From an uncultured Prevotellaceae bacterium (GTDB lineage Bacteria > Bacteroidota > Bacteroidia > Bacteroidales > Bacteroidaceae), in NCBI GenBank assembly GCA_902800435.1, contig CADCEQ010000025.1:1-34962 (forward strand): DNA of 34,962 bases. Reading direction: 5' to 3'. This document shows, in pieces, positions 28,701 to 34,962 of this stretch (position 1 is the first letter of the stretch; every line of letters starts with the position of its first letter). Below the pieces are notes generated by a model that was not told the origin of the DNA, did no database searches, and saw only the letters and a program-made list of their open reading frames with translations. A program made the position numbers and the translations under genes.

Positions 28701-29136
28701 CGCCCTGAGTCAGGAGCAGATTGCTGAACTGGAGCAGAACGGCACCATCGGCATCAGCGTCGAAGGTCAGGACCTGACCGTCGAACTGGCCGACGTCGAG
28801 ATTATCAGTGAGGACATTCCCGGCTGGCTCGTTGCCAACGAAGGCACGCTGACCGTCGCCCTCGAAGTAGAGCTTACCGACGAACTGCGCCAGGAGGGTA
28901 TGGCCCGCGAAATCATCAACCGCATCCAGAACCTCCGCAAGGAGAGCGGTCTTGAGATTACCGACCGCATCAGCGTCGTCATCTCGCCCAATGCCGAAGC
29001 CGAAGCTGCCGTCAAGGCCTTCGGCGACTACATCAAGACGCAAGTTTTGGCCGATTCCATCGATATTGCCGCCAACAACGGCACCGAGGTGGAGTTCGAC
29101 GATTTCAAACTGAACATAACAATTACCAAAAACTAA
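25711..29136 (+). CDS. ileS: Isoleucyl-tRNA synthetase, IleRS2 type with swapped GxHH signature
   Basis: The start at ATG 25711 (MSKRFAEHNG) gives 1141 residues, the length of the long IleRS2/eukaryote-like branch. Class I features are present: EGPPSANG, then the signature motif at 57-60, which reads Gly-Ile-His-His where other synthetases have His-x-Gly-His; GWDTHGLPVE; an editing domain with WTTTPWTLAANSA and EDGAGIVHIAPNFGADDA; KMSKH at 697-701; then the anticodon-binding helices and the long C-terminal domain of IleRS2 (DIPGWLVANEGTLTVALE). It charges tRNA-Ile in the cytosol. It heads an operon with a DksA-like gene 10 nt downstream and lspA after that. The GxHH swap has been reported in IleRS2 enzymes with extreme mupirocin resistance; resistance of this protein is inferred. 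Confidence 0.97.
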   Translation: MSKRFAEHNGMNLTQTNNDVLQMWKEKNVFWRSVNEREGCPQFVFFEGPPSANGHPGIHHVLARTIKDTFNRYKTMQGMQVKRKAGWDTHGLPVELGVEKELGITKADIDNKESEKYISTEEYNQKCRENVMKFTAEWRELTERMGYFVDLDNPYITYDNKYIETLWWLLKQLYQKDLLYKGYTIQPYSPAAGTGLSSHELNQPGCYRDVKDTTCTALFRMKNPKPEMTGWGTAYFMAWTTTPWTLAANSALCVGPKIDYVAVETYNPYSAEKITIVLAEARLAAYLAPEGEITDGGEMPEYKKGEKFMPYRIVGRYKGTDLVGMEYEQLMPAIKPMGDAFRVIPGDYVTTEDGAGIVHIAPNFGADDAFVAKKAGICPIVLIDKKGNERPVVDLQGKYFNIDDLDPEFVKSYVNVSEWQKFAGRYVKNAYDDSLTEKDETLDISICMDLKAQDKVFKIEKHTHNYPHCWRTDKPVLYYPLDSWFIRSTAKKERMFELNKTINWQPESTGTGRFGNWLENLNDWNLSRSRFWGTPLPIWRDEEGKAEKCIGSVEELYDEIERSVAAGIMAENPLKKQGFVPGDMSKANYDRIDLHRPYVDNIILVSDEGKPMKRETDLIDVWFDSGSMPYAQVHYPFENRDLIDKREAFPADFINEGVDQTRGWFFTLHAIATMIFDSVAFKNVISTGLVLDAKGNKMSKHVGNVVNPFEMIEKYGSDAVRFYMLTNSEPWDNLKFDPEGVDEVRRKFFGTLYNTYSFFALYANVDGYVPSVAVSQQPTEQPEIDRWILSCLNTLIKGVKKELDNYDPTRAGRLIDAFVNDDLSNWYVRLNRKRFWGKDMSDDKRSAYDTLYTCLLTVAKLMAPFAPFYADQLYKDLGGEKDSVHLDDFPTADDAVIDKELEARMEMAQKITSMVLALRRKVNIKVRQPLQAIMVPATDEQKKHIEAVKQLIMNEVNVKELKFVEGQGILVKKVKCNFRTMGKKFGKLMKGVAAAMDALSQEQIAELEQNGTIGISVEGQDLTVELADVEIISEDIPGWLVANEGTLTVALEVELTDELRQEGMAREIINRIQNLRKESGLEITDRISVVISPNAEAEAAVKAFGDYIKTQVLADSIDIAANNGTEVEFDDFKLNITITKN

Positions 29137-29146
29137 AACATACAAA

Positions 29147-29530
29147 ATGGAAACAGAGAAAACACGCTATAGTGACGAAGAGCTCGAGGAGTTCCGCACT
29201 ATCATCAACGAGAAACTGGCTTTGGCCAAACGTGACTATGACCTGATGATGGCCTCCATCACCAATCAGGACTCTAACGACGTCGACGACACGTCGCCCA
29301 CCTACAAGGCTTTGGAGGAGGGTAGTGCCACCCAGTCGAAGGAGGAGATTATCACTATGGCCGCCCGCCAGCAGAAGTTCATACAGGGCCTGAAGGCTGC
29401 GCTCATACGCATTGAGAACAAGACCTACGGCATCGACCGCCTGACGGGCAAGCTCATTCCGAAGGAGCGCCTGAAGGCCGTGCCTCACGCTACACTCAGC
29501 GTCGAGTCGAAAATGATGAGCAAGAAGTGA
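29147..29530 (+). CDS. DksA/TraR-family protein lacking zinc-finger cysteines
   Basis: The protein has 127 residues: an N-terminal Glu/Lys-rich helical segment suited to a coiled coil (about 8-92) and the C-terminal signature YGIDRLTGKLIPKERL (94-109) followed by AVPHATL, diagnostic of the DksA/TraR C4 family. The protein contains no cysteine at all; even the single Cys often kept in the 'YGIC' motif is Asp97. It therefore cannot bind zinc as canonical DksA does, a known trend in Bacteroidota homologues. DksA-type proteins bind the RNA polymerase secondary channel and modulate stringent control. It sits between ileS (10-nt gap) and lspA (its TGA overlaps the lspA GTG). Confidence 0.9.
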   Translation: METEKTRYSDEELEEFRTIINEKLALAKRDYDLMMASITNQDSNDVDDTSPTYKALEEGSATQSKEEIITMAARQQKFIQGLKAALIRIENKTYGIDRLTGKLIPKERLKAVPHATLSVESKMMSKK

Positions 29531-30159
29531 ACGGCTCAAGCAGACTATTATCACGAGGGTGGCTGGCAACAATCATTGTCGTCAGCGCCATCGTTATCGA
29601 CCAGCTCATCAAGATCTGGGTCAAGACCCACATGACGCTCCACGAGAGCATCCGCATCTTCGACTGGTGGTACATCTCGTTTATCGAGAACAACGGTATG
29701 GCCTACGGCATGCAGATAGGCTCGAAGCTGGCGCTGTCGCTGTTCCGCGTAGCGGCTATATCGTTGCTGGCCTACTACGTCTGGCTGCAGGTCAGAAACA
29801 AGGCCCGCAAGGGCTACATCGTCTGCCTGTCGATGGTTCTGGCCGGTGCCATTGGCAACCTCATCGACAGTATGTTCTACGGCCTGGTGTTCAGCGCTTC
29901 GTCGCCTTTCTACACCAGCTATTTCGTGGAGTTCGGCACGGGCTACGCGCCGTTCCTGATGGGCAAGGTGGTCGATATGTTCTACTTCCCGCTCATTGTC
30001 ACGACGTGGCCCGAGTGGGTGCCTCATTTCGGTGGCGAGGAGTTTATCTTCTTCAGTCCGGTCTTCAACTATGCCGACGCCAACATCTCCGTCGGCGTTG
30101 TGCTGCTGCTGCTCTTCTACAGTAAGGAAATCAGTAAAATCAGCCTGAAGCGTGAGTAG
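29527..30159 (+). CDS. lspA: Lipoprotein signal peptidase (signal peptidase II)
   Basis: The protein has 210 residues, slightly longer than proteobacterial LspA because of a loop near 120-150, as usual in Bacteroidota. It begins with GTG in a GTGA overlap with the DksA-like gene. Four membrane segments are visible. Catalytic aspartates are Asp114 (GAIGNLIDSMFYG) and Asp184 (VFNYADANISVGV), with Asn-rich FIENNGMAYG near 52-61. It cleaves the signal of prolipoproteins before the lipidated Cys at the inner membrane and would process the many lipoproteins of this window. Co-transcription with ileS is widespread among bacteria. Confidence 0.96.
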   Translation: MNGSSRLLSRGWLATIIVVSAIVIDQLIKIWVKTHMTLHESIRIFDWWYISFIENNGMAYGMQIGSKLALSLFRVAAISLLAYYVWLQVRNKARKGYIVCLSMVLAGAIGNLIDSMFYGLVFSASSPFYTSYFVEFGTGYAPFLMGKVVDMFYFPLIVTTWPEWVPHFGGEEFIFFSPVFNYADANISVGVVLLLLFYSKEISKISLKRE

Positions 30160-31012
30160 GAAACTGTTGTTTATCGTTGCTGCCGCAGAACTCATCCTGT
30201 CGTGCAAGCCCACCGTACCCTCGCAGTTCATACAGCCCGGCGATATGGAGGACCTGCTGGTCGACTACCATATTGCTCAGGCTATGGCTACGCAAAATTC
30301 CAAGAAGGACGACGAGCGTACGTTCAACGAGACGCTCTACTTTGCTGCCGTGCTCGAGAAGTATGGCTACTCGAAGGCCGAGTTCGATACGTCGCTGACC
30401 TATTATTATACGCGCGCCGACCGTTTCGCCGGTATGTATAAGAATGTGGTCAAGCGACTCAACGAGAGTGCCATGAGCCTTGGTGCGTCGGAAGGCGAGC
30501 TGACCCGCTTCAACAAGCTGAGTCTGAACAACGACACCGTCGACGTCTGGGAAGGCCGCCTGTCGGCCATGCTGATGCCTTATCCGCCTTACAACAGGAT
30601 AGACTTCGAGCAGAAGGCCGACACCTCGTTCCGCAAGGGCGACTCGTTCCTCTTCATCGTCCACAACGACTTTATCTATCAGGAAGGTATGCGCTCGGCC
30701 GAAGCCTGCATCGTGATGAAATACGACAACGACACCGTCGTGAGCAAGGCCTTCAGCATTTCGTCGTCAGGCGTCAACCAGATACGCGTGCCCATGCTTG
30801 AGAACCGCAAGGTGAAGGACATTCGCGGCTACATCTACCTGACTCCTGAGAAGCAAGTCTCGTCGACGCTGAAGATGATGATTGTCAAGAACATCCAGCT
30901 GATACGAATGCGCAATAAGAAAGATGAGGACGCCCCCAAGCTGAAGAGGGACTCACTTGCGGCTGGTGCTCAAAGATTACACTCTGACACACTAAAAACC
31001 AAAGACATATGA
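30152..31012 (+). CDS. DUF4296 family lipoprotein
   Basis: The protein has 286 residues, starting at GTG 30152 and overlapping lspA by 8 nt. A short signal ends in LILSC (Cys18). Residues about 25-115 match the DUF4296 pattern (QPGDMEDLLVDYHIAQAMA, then ALYFAAVLEKYGYSKAEFDTSLTYY-like helices). The rest, about 125-260, is beta-rich with RKGDSFLFIVHNDF and RGYIYLTPEK. The C-terminus is Lys/Arg/Asp-rich and probably disordered. The family is conserved in Bacteroidota beside lspA, and its function is unknown. The stop overlaps the transporter start by 4 nt. Confidence 0.85.
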   Translation: MSRKLLFIVAAAELILSCKPTVPSQFIQPGDMEDLLVDYHIAQAMATQNSKKDDERTFNETLYFAAVLEKYGYSKAEFDTSLTYYYTRADRFAGMYKNVVKRLNESAMSLGASEGELTRFNKLSLNNDTVDVWEGRLSAMLMPYPPYNRIDFEQKADTSFRKGDSFLFIVHNDFIYQEGMRSAEACIVMKYDNDTVVSKAFSISSSGVNQIRVPMLENRKVKDIRGYIYLTPEKQVSSTLKMMIVKNIQLIRMRNKKDEDAPKLKRDSLAAGAQRLHSDTLKTKDI

Positions 31013-32322
31013 ACTTAAAATTCCGACTTGCCCTGATGAACTTCCTGGAGTTCGCCGTATGGGGCGCTTATCTGACATGTATGGGAAACTACCTCGGCGT
31101 AGCGGGCCTCGGTAGTCAGATTTCATGGTTCTACGCCATCCAGGGTATCGTGTCAATCTTCATGCCCACCATCATGGGTATTGTGGCCGACAAGTATATT
31201 CAGCCCCAGCGCCTGTTGGGACTCTGCCATTTGGCAGCCGGTGCCGCCATGCTCTGCTGCTGGTGGATGGGCGCGTCGGCCGGCTTCGGCAATGAGCTGC
31301 CCAACAAGGCTGCCTTCATTGCGATGTACACCGTGAGCGTGGCTTTCTTCATGCCCACCATCGCTCTGGCCAACACAACCGCTTTCACCATACTGAAGAG
31401 CAACGGTCTCGACACCGTTAAGGACTTTCCGCCCATCCGCGTGCTGGGAACCGTCGGTTTCATCGCTACTATGTGGTTCGTCAACTGCGCAGTCTGGGAG
31501 GACGGCAGCTTCTCGTTCACGCTGGCCGAGAACGCCCATAAGTTCCAGTACACCCACATGCAGTTCTTCGTCTCAGGTTTCCTGAGCCTCGTGCTGCTGG
31601 TCTACTGTTTCTTGGCGCTGCCCGAGTGTAAGCTCGAGAAGAAGCCCGCCACCTCGCTCGCCGAGTCGTTCGGACTGAACGCCTTCAAGCTGTTCAAGTC
31701 GAAGCAGATGGCCCTGTTCTTCATCTTCTCAGCGATGCTCGGTATGTCGCTGCAAGTGACCAACGGCTATGCCGGTCCGTTCATCACCAGCTTCAAGGGC
31801 TCAGCCGATGCTGCTGTGGCCACCTCGTTTGCCGCGAATAACGCAACGCTGCTCACCTCGATTTCGCAGGTCAGCGAGGCACTCTGCATCCTGATGATTC
31901 CGTTCTTCCTGAAGCGCTACGGCATCAAGGTTGTGATGCTCATGTCGATGTTCGCGTGGGTGTTCCGCTTCGGTTTCTTCGGTATCGGCAATCCCGCCAT
32001 GCCCGGCGTGCTGCTGTTCATCCTGTCGTGCATCGTCTATGGTGTGGCCTTCGACTTCTTCAACGTCTCGGGCGGCATCTTCGTCGACCAGGTTTGCGAG
32101 CCGTCGGTAAAAGCCTCGGCCCAGGGACTCTTCATGCTGATGACAAATGGCCTTGGTGCCACCATCGGAACGCTGGCTGCCGGCGAAATCGTCAACCACT
32201 ACTGCACGTGGCAGGACGGATTCCTCGTGGGCGACTGGCAGACGTGCTGGTTCATCTTCGCCGGTTTTGCCCTCGTCGTAGGCATTGCCTTTGCGCTGGT
32301 GTTCCATCCTGAGAAGAAGTAA
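31009..32322 (+). CDS. Nucleoside:H+ symporter, NupG/XapB-like MFS transporter
   Basis: The protein has 437 residues and about 12 hydrophobic helices, with the NHS family start FRLALMNFLEFAVWGAYLTCMGNYL. Other supporting segments are the MPTIMGIVADKYI loop, the FPPIRVLGTVGFI segment before helix 5, and VAFDFFNVSGGIFVDQ in helix 10. This family imports nucleosides across the inner membrane. It overlaps the DUF4296 stop (ATGA at 31009-31012). The next gene starts 12 nt after its stop. Confidence 0.9.
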   Translation: MNLKFRLALMNFLEFAVWGAYLTCMGNYLGVAGLGSQISWFYAIQGIVSIFMPTIMGIVADKYIQPQRLLGLCHLAAGAAMLCCWWMGASAGFGNELPNKAAFIAMYTVSVAFFMPTIALANTTAFTILKSNGLDTVKDFPPIRVLGTVGFIATMWFVNCAVWEDGSFSFTLAENAHKFQYTHMQFFVSGFLSLVLLVYCFLALPECKLEKKPATSLAESFGLNAFKLFKSKQMALFFIFSAMLGMSLQVTNGYAGPFITSFKGSADAAVATSFAANNATLLTSISQVSEALCILMIPFFLKRYGIKVVMLMSMFAWVFRFGFFGIGNPAMPGVLLFILSCIVYGVAFDFFNVSGGIFVDQVCEPSVKASAQGLFMLMTNGLGATIGTLAAGEIVNHYCTWQDGFLVGDWQTCWFIFAGFALVVGIAFALVFHPEKK

Positions 32323-32334
32323 ACTGCTCGTGCC

Positions 32335-32880
32335 ATGAAGTGGGTACAGCTGTTCTACAAGGATTTCTCCGAGATCATGGGGAGCAACGGTTTCTCCGTT
32401 GCCCGTCTTACTGATGCCGATGAGCAAAGGGCCATCAGCGTCATTTGCGACAAGGCCATGACCGAACAGATGTCTATCCGCTTCAATCGTCTGCCCGGCC
32501 GGAAGATGATGCTGCCCGAGGTGCTCTTCCAGATGATGTCCGACGCAGGGATGGGCAATCTGGAACTGATGGTCTACGACATTCATGACGGGCAGTATAT
32601 CGTGTCGCTTCTCAACAAAATGACCAATTCCTTCCTGCCTATCCGCATGAGCGATGCCGTGCTCCTGCATTACATCACTCGCATACCTTTTTATATTAAC
32701 GAGGACCTGATGATCAGGCAGAGCTCGCCCTACACCCCCGAGGCGCGCGGCATCCCCATTCCCATCAACACCCTCGACACCGAGCGTCTGAATCTAGAGC
32801 TTGAGCGCGCCATAGCCGAAGAGGACTATCGGCTGGCCTCACACTTGCACGAAGAACTGCAAAAAAGGAGCAAGCAATGA
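32335..32880 (+). CDS. Bifunctional nuclease (BFN/DUF151) domain protein with C-terminal UVR motif
   Basis: The protein has 181 residues. The BFN domain covers about 15-128, best seen in RMSDAVLLHYITRIPFYINEDLM, which corresponds to the family's 'SDAIALA...PIY' region. The C-terminal 35 residues (LNLELERAIAEEDYRLASHLHEEL) fit a UVR motif (UvrB/UvrC-type helical hairpin). BFN proteins have been linked to nuclease activity and DNA damage response, but the biochemical role in Bacteroidota is not settled. The N-terminal half is quite divergent. Its TGA overlaps the rsmE ATG by 4 nt. Confidence 0.78.
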   Translation: MKWVQLFYKDFSEIMGSNGFSVARLTDADEQRAISVICDKAMTEQMSIRFNRLPGRKMMLPEVLFQMMSDAGMGNLELMVYDIHDGQYIVSLLNKMTNSFLPIRMSDAVLLHYITRIPFYINEDLMIRQSSPYTPEARGIPIPINTLDTERLNLELERAIAEEDYRLASHLHEELQKRSKQ

Positions 32881-33617
32881 AGGAGACCCGCTTTTTCTAT
32901 GCCCCCGATGCTGCCAGTTCGGCAGAGCTGCCTGCCGACGAGGCCAATCACGCCCTCAAGGTGTTAAGGCTGAAGGCCGGTGATGAGCTGCTGCTGATGG
33001 ACGGCTGCGGTCATATCCATCGCGCCGAGATTACCCAGGCCACAGGCCGTCATTGCCTGTACCGTATTCTGGAGACCACGTCGGTGGAGCCCCAGTGGGC
33101 GGGTCACGTCCATCTGGCCATTGCGCCGACTAAGATGAACGAGCGTATGGAGTGGCTCGCCGAGAAGGCTACTGAGGTGGGCATCGACGAGCTGTCGTTC
33201 CTTAACTGCCAGTATTCCGAGCGTCGCGTCCTGAAGACCGAGCGCATTGAGAAGATAGTCGTCTCAGCAGCCAAGCAGAGCCACAAAGCCTGGATGCCTG
33301 CTGTCCGCGAGCTGACCCCGTTCCGCCGGTTCATCAGCGAGCATACGTCGGGCCACCGCTATATAGCCCACTGCTATCAGGAGGTCGAGCGCGTCAATCT
33401 GTTCGACCAGCTCTGCAGCCTTCAGCCCACTGACGACACATTGGTCCTGATAGGCCCCGAGGGCGACTTCAGCATCGACGAGGTGCGCGAGGCCGTCAGC
33501 GCCGGCTTCGTCTCCGTCGACCTGGGCGAGAGCCGTCTGCGTACAGAGACCGCCGGACTCTCGGCAGTCATGATGATGCAGCTTGCCCGACAAATAACAA
33601 AAGCAAAACAACGATGA
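32877..33617 (+). CDS. rsmE: 16S rRNA m3U1498 methyltransferase
   Basis: The protein has 246 residues, the standard RsmE length. An N-terminal PUA-like beta-barrel (about 1-70) with NHALKVLRLKAGDEL is followed by a SPOUT methyltransferase domain with the conserved AIAPTKMNERMEWLAEKATEVG segment, GPEGDFS (193-199) and LGESRLRTETA (217-227) that forms the SAM-binding knot. It methylates U1498 in the decoding region of 16S rRNA. It is overlapped by 4 nt at both ends with its neighbours, so it is translationally coupled. Confidence 0.95.
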   Translation: MKETRFFYAPDAASSAELPADEANHALKVLRLKAGDELLLMDGCGHIHRAEITQATGRHCLYRILETTSVEPQWAGHVHLAIAPTKMNERMEWLAEKATEVGIDELSFLNCQYSERRVLKTERIEKIVVSAAKQSHKAWMPAVRELTPFRRFISEHTSGHRYIAHCYQEVERVNLFDQLCSLQPTDDTLVLIGPEGDFSIDEVREAVSAGFVSVDLGESRLRTETAGLSAVMMMQLARQITKAKQR

Positions 33618-34117
33618 AAAGACTGTCTCTTATCTTCCTGCTGGCCGCAGTCACACTGGCTTCGGCAGCCGATTCACTCACCATCAAGACGCTGTTTCGC
33701 GAGATGCCCGACTCCATCATCCCGTATCTCACCAAGAACAACCGGCTCGACTTTATCGACTTCATGGAGTCGGGGATGAAGGCCGAGGTCACCAATAGCT
33801 TCGGAGGCAAGAGCCTGATGACAGCACTCAGCGACGATTCCATCAGCATACGCCTCAACGAGGCCTGCCGGCTCGATCTGCTGCTGCTCACCGTCACGCA
33901 CGACGTCGACAGTTGCCGGCAAATCATTGCGGTCGTGCGTACCCTCGGGCGCGACGACGACATCCGCGAGTCGGAAGCCCCGCAGTTCTTTACCGTCAAC
34001 TGGCGACAGCTGAGTTCCGCCCCCGCACTCTCGGCTGACTCAAAAAAGCGTTTGCAGTCATGCATAAAACCACTAAATATCCTTAATTTCTTCGACGAAA
34101 TATTTAACAAATACTAA
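33614..34117 (+). CDS. DUF3256 family exported protein
   Basis: The protein has 167 residues with a type I signal peptide (LLAAVTLASA before Ala-Asp). The mature part has the DUF3256 pattern: SLTIKTLFREMPDSIIPYLTKNNRLDFIDFMESGM, then VTNSFGGKSLM and a late QFFTVNWRQL. The family is restricted to Bacteroidota and its function is unknown. It is the last gene of the ileS operon, overlapping rsmE by 4 nt, and its 3' end is noticeably AT-richer than the rest of the operon. Confidence 0.85.
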   Translation: MKRLSLIFLLAAVTLASAADSLTIKTLFREMPDSIIPYLTKNNRLDFIDFMESGMKAEVTNSFGGKSLMTALSDDSISIRLNEACRLDLLLLTVTHDVDSCRQIIAVVRTLGRDDDIRESEAPQFFTVNWRQLSSAPALSADSKKRLQSCIKPLNILNFFDEIFNKY

Positions 34118-34181
34118 ATCTTCGGCTTCTGAGGAACAAAATCATCGAAGATTCGAAAAAATTTATATAAATTTGCAATGT

Positions 34182-34295
34182 GTTTTTCATGGTATTAGAT
34201 TATTAAGGTTAATAGGAAGTTGGTTGTCGTGAGACAGTCAAGTTTCATTTCATCAGCATTAATTATTAATTTTATTATTGCTGGTGATTACGACA
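34182..34295 (+). ncRNA. Candidate small structured RNA in the intergenic region (low confidence)
   Basis: TAAATTTG at 34168-34175 matches the -7 consensus without a convincing TTG -33, and a terminator ends at 34325. The interval contains nested inverted repeats: TTGTCGT (34224-34230) with ACGACAA (34290-34296), enclosing TCATCAGCA (34250-34258) with TGCTGGTGA (34279-34287, one G-U pair). No convincing reading frame exists. It may be a short independent RNA or merely the 3' UTR of the ileS operon. Confidence 0.3.
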
Positions 34296-34325
34296 AAAAG
34301 GGGTGCCTGCGAAGGTACCCCTTTT
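34296..34325 (+). terminator. Rho-independent terminator
   Basis: Arms AAAAGGGGTGCC (34296-34307) and GGTACCCCTTTT (34314-34325) pair over 12 positions with one mismatch around a 6-nt loop, ending in four T. It lies 178 nt beyond the DUF3256 stop codon. The A-rich left arm would also give U residues on the minus strand, so it could stop the convergent M15 transcript as well. Confidence 0.8.
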
Positions 34326-34410
34326 CCGTGTCCCAAACCCTTTTCTTCTCCCCGCCCGCCATAACGCTACGGATATTACCAAGCTTATCGACAATCTGCT
34401 GAAACGTTAG

Positions 34411-34815
34411 TTACTTGTAGTACCCGATGCGGACGAAGCGGCGGGGTGGGGCGAAGGGGCTCCAGGAGACGTGAAGCCAGGTGGAGGCGGTGAGGAGCTG
34501 GTCGGTGTGCTCGCACGACTTGAGGAACTCGACGAGGCGCTGTAGCTGGGCAGGGTCCCGGGGGCGGATGTCGGCGGCCTGGCCGATGAGGTGCTGCGAG
34601 TTGCTGACGCCGCCGACGAGGCTGTTGACCCGGCTGTTGCGGTAGCCGGAGTTGATGAGGATGGGGCCTACCTCGAGGCGGGCGGGCTCCAGGAGCATGA
34701 GGCAGCCGTAGGTCATGTTGGCCACGGCCTGCATGGTGGGGACGTTGTCGGGGTACTTGTTCGGGCTGCAGAACTCGCCCAGCGAGAAGTGCTTACTGAG
34801 TTGAGTGTTTTTCAT
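34411..34815 (-). CDS. M15-family D-Ala-D-Ala carboxypeptidase-like peptidase (phage-endolysin type)
   Basis: The protein has 134 residues and no signal peptide. It begins with TQLSKHFSLGEFC, the usual start of M15_3 peptidases. The zinc motif SxHxxGxAxD is present as Ser73-His75-Gly78-Ala80-Asp82, and the third zinc ligand is His115 in WLHVSW. SGYRNSRVN (56-64) precedes it, as in the family. Such single-domain M15 enzymes cleave peptidoglycan peptides and often serve as phage or prophage endolysins. The absence of a signal fits holin-dependent release. Its start overlaps by 23 nt the end of an upstream small membrane protein gene. Confidence 0.88.
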   Translation of the reverse strand: MKNTQLSKHFSLGEFCSPNKYPDNVPTMQAVANMTYGCLMLLEPARLEVGPILINSGYRNSRVNSLVGGVSNSQHLIGQAADIRPRDPAQLQRLVEFLKSCEHTDQLLTASTWLHVSWSPFAPPRRFVRIGYYK

Positions 34816-34962
34816 TGATTTTCCTTGTTATTAGTTTCACGTAATAGTCGAGTCCGAAGATGCTGGCTGCAAGCAGGAAGGCCTGGGCCACGTAGACCAG
34901 TAGGCCGCCGGCCACGGCGTCGATGTGGACGACCTGGTAGGCGACGAGGGCTATGCTGCTGA
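34793..34962 (-). CDS. Small membrane protein, 3' part only (possible holin-like)
   Basis: An open frame enters from the right edge of the window and ends with TAA at 34795-34793. The visible 55 residues include a long hydrophobic stretch (VAGGLLVYVAQAFLLAASIFGL) followed by a basic tail LITRKINEKHSTQ. The frame overlaps the M15 peptidase start by 23 nt, typical of coupled genes. A membrane protein directly before an M15 endolysin-like gene suggests a holin or phage-derived module; this is inference from context. The start lies outside the window. Confidence 0.55.
   Translation of the reverse strand, partial: SSIALVAYQVVHIDAVAGGLLVYVAQAFLLAASIFGLDYYVKLITRKINEKHSTQ

Noticed and set aside
34220..34402. 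60-codon open frame overlapping the terminator
   Set aside because: It crosses the terminator hairpin and has no conserved motif or plausible initiation context.

Overview
The window is a chromosomal segment of a Bacteroidota bacterium, most likely a gut or rumen Prevotella/Segatella-type species. The evidence is a SusC/SusD pair with surface glycan-binding lipoproteins, many lipoprotein signals, a near absence of clear Shine-Dalgarno sequences, and repeated Bacteroidota-type promoters (TAnnTTTG with TTG about 18-20 nt upstream). It also has the characteristic order ileS, DksA-like gene, lspA, DUF4296. No rRNA, tRNA, CRISPR array or intact transposon was seen.

Layout. Positions 1-1979 hold a two-gene minus-strand unit: a flavin-reductase-like lipoprotein followed by an iron-type alcohol dehydrogenase whose last codons run into a GC-rich palindromic repeat. 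Positions 2189-6285 hold a plus-strand pair: an exported GH2 beta-galactosidase translationally coupled to a phytase-like esterase-domain protein. Positions 6282-19559 (minus) form one long polysaccharide utilization locus, read from 19559 downwards: susC, susD, an SGBP-B-like protein, a multi-IPT-domain protein with two Trp-rich C-terminal modules, a GH5, and two GH26 enzymes. Divergent from susC, 19804-22092 (+) encodes an acetyl-esterase (CE7/AXE1 type) fused to a third GH26. Three GH26 domains, a GH5 and an acetyl esterase together point to acetylated beta-mannan, probably glucomannan or galactoglucomannan. The surface lipoproteins would capture and cut the polymer, SusCD would import it, and the non-lipidated esterase-GH26 fusion would deacetylate and trim it in the periplasm. 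No regulator, GH130 phosphorylase, epimerase or alpha-galactosidase is present, so the pathway must be completed elsewhere.

Positions 22223-34117 are housekeeping. A monocistronic carB (-) diverges from a tightly packed operon (+): ileS, a cysteine-free DksA/TraR-like gene, lspA, a DUF4296 lipoprotein, a NupG-type nucleoside transporter, a bifunctional-nuclease/UVR protein, rsmE and a DUF3256 gene. Most of these junctions overlap by 4 or 8 nt. The IleRS carries a swapped class I signature (Gly-Ile-His-His in place of His-x-Gly-His), a variant linked to extreme mupirocin resistance. Positions 34118-34410 hold an orphan promoter-like element, nested inverted repeats and a strong terminator, which may be a small structured RNA. 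The window ends with an M15 peptidase and the 3' end of a small membrane protein gene (-), resembling a phage-type lysis pair.
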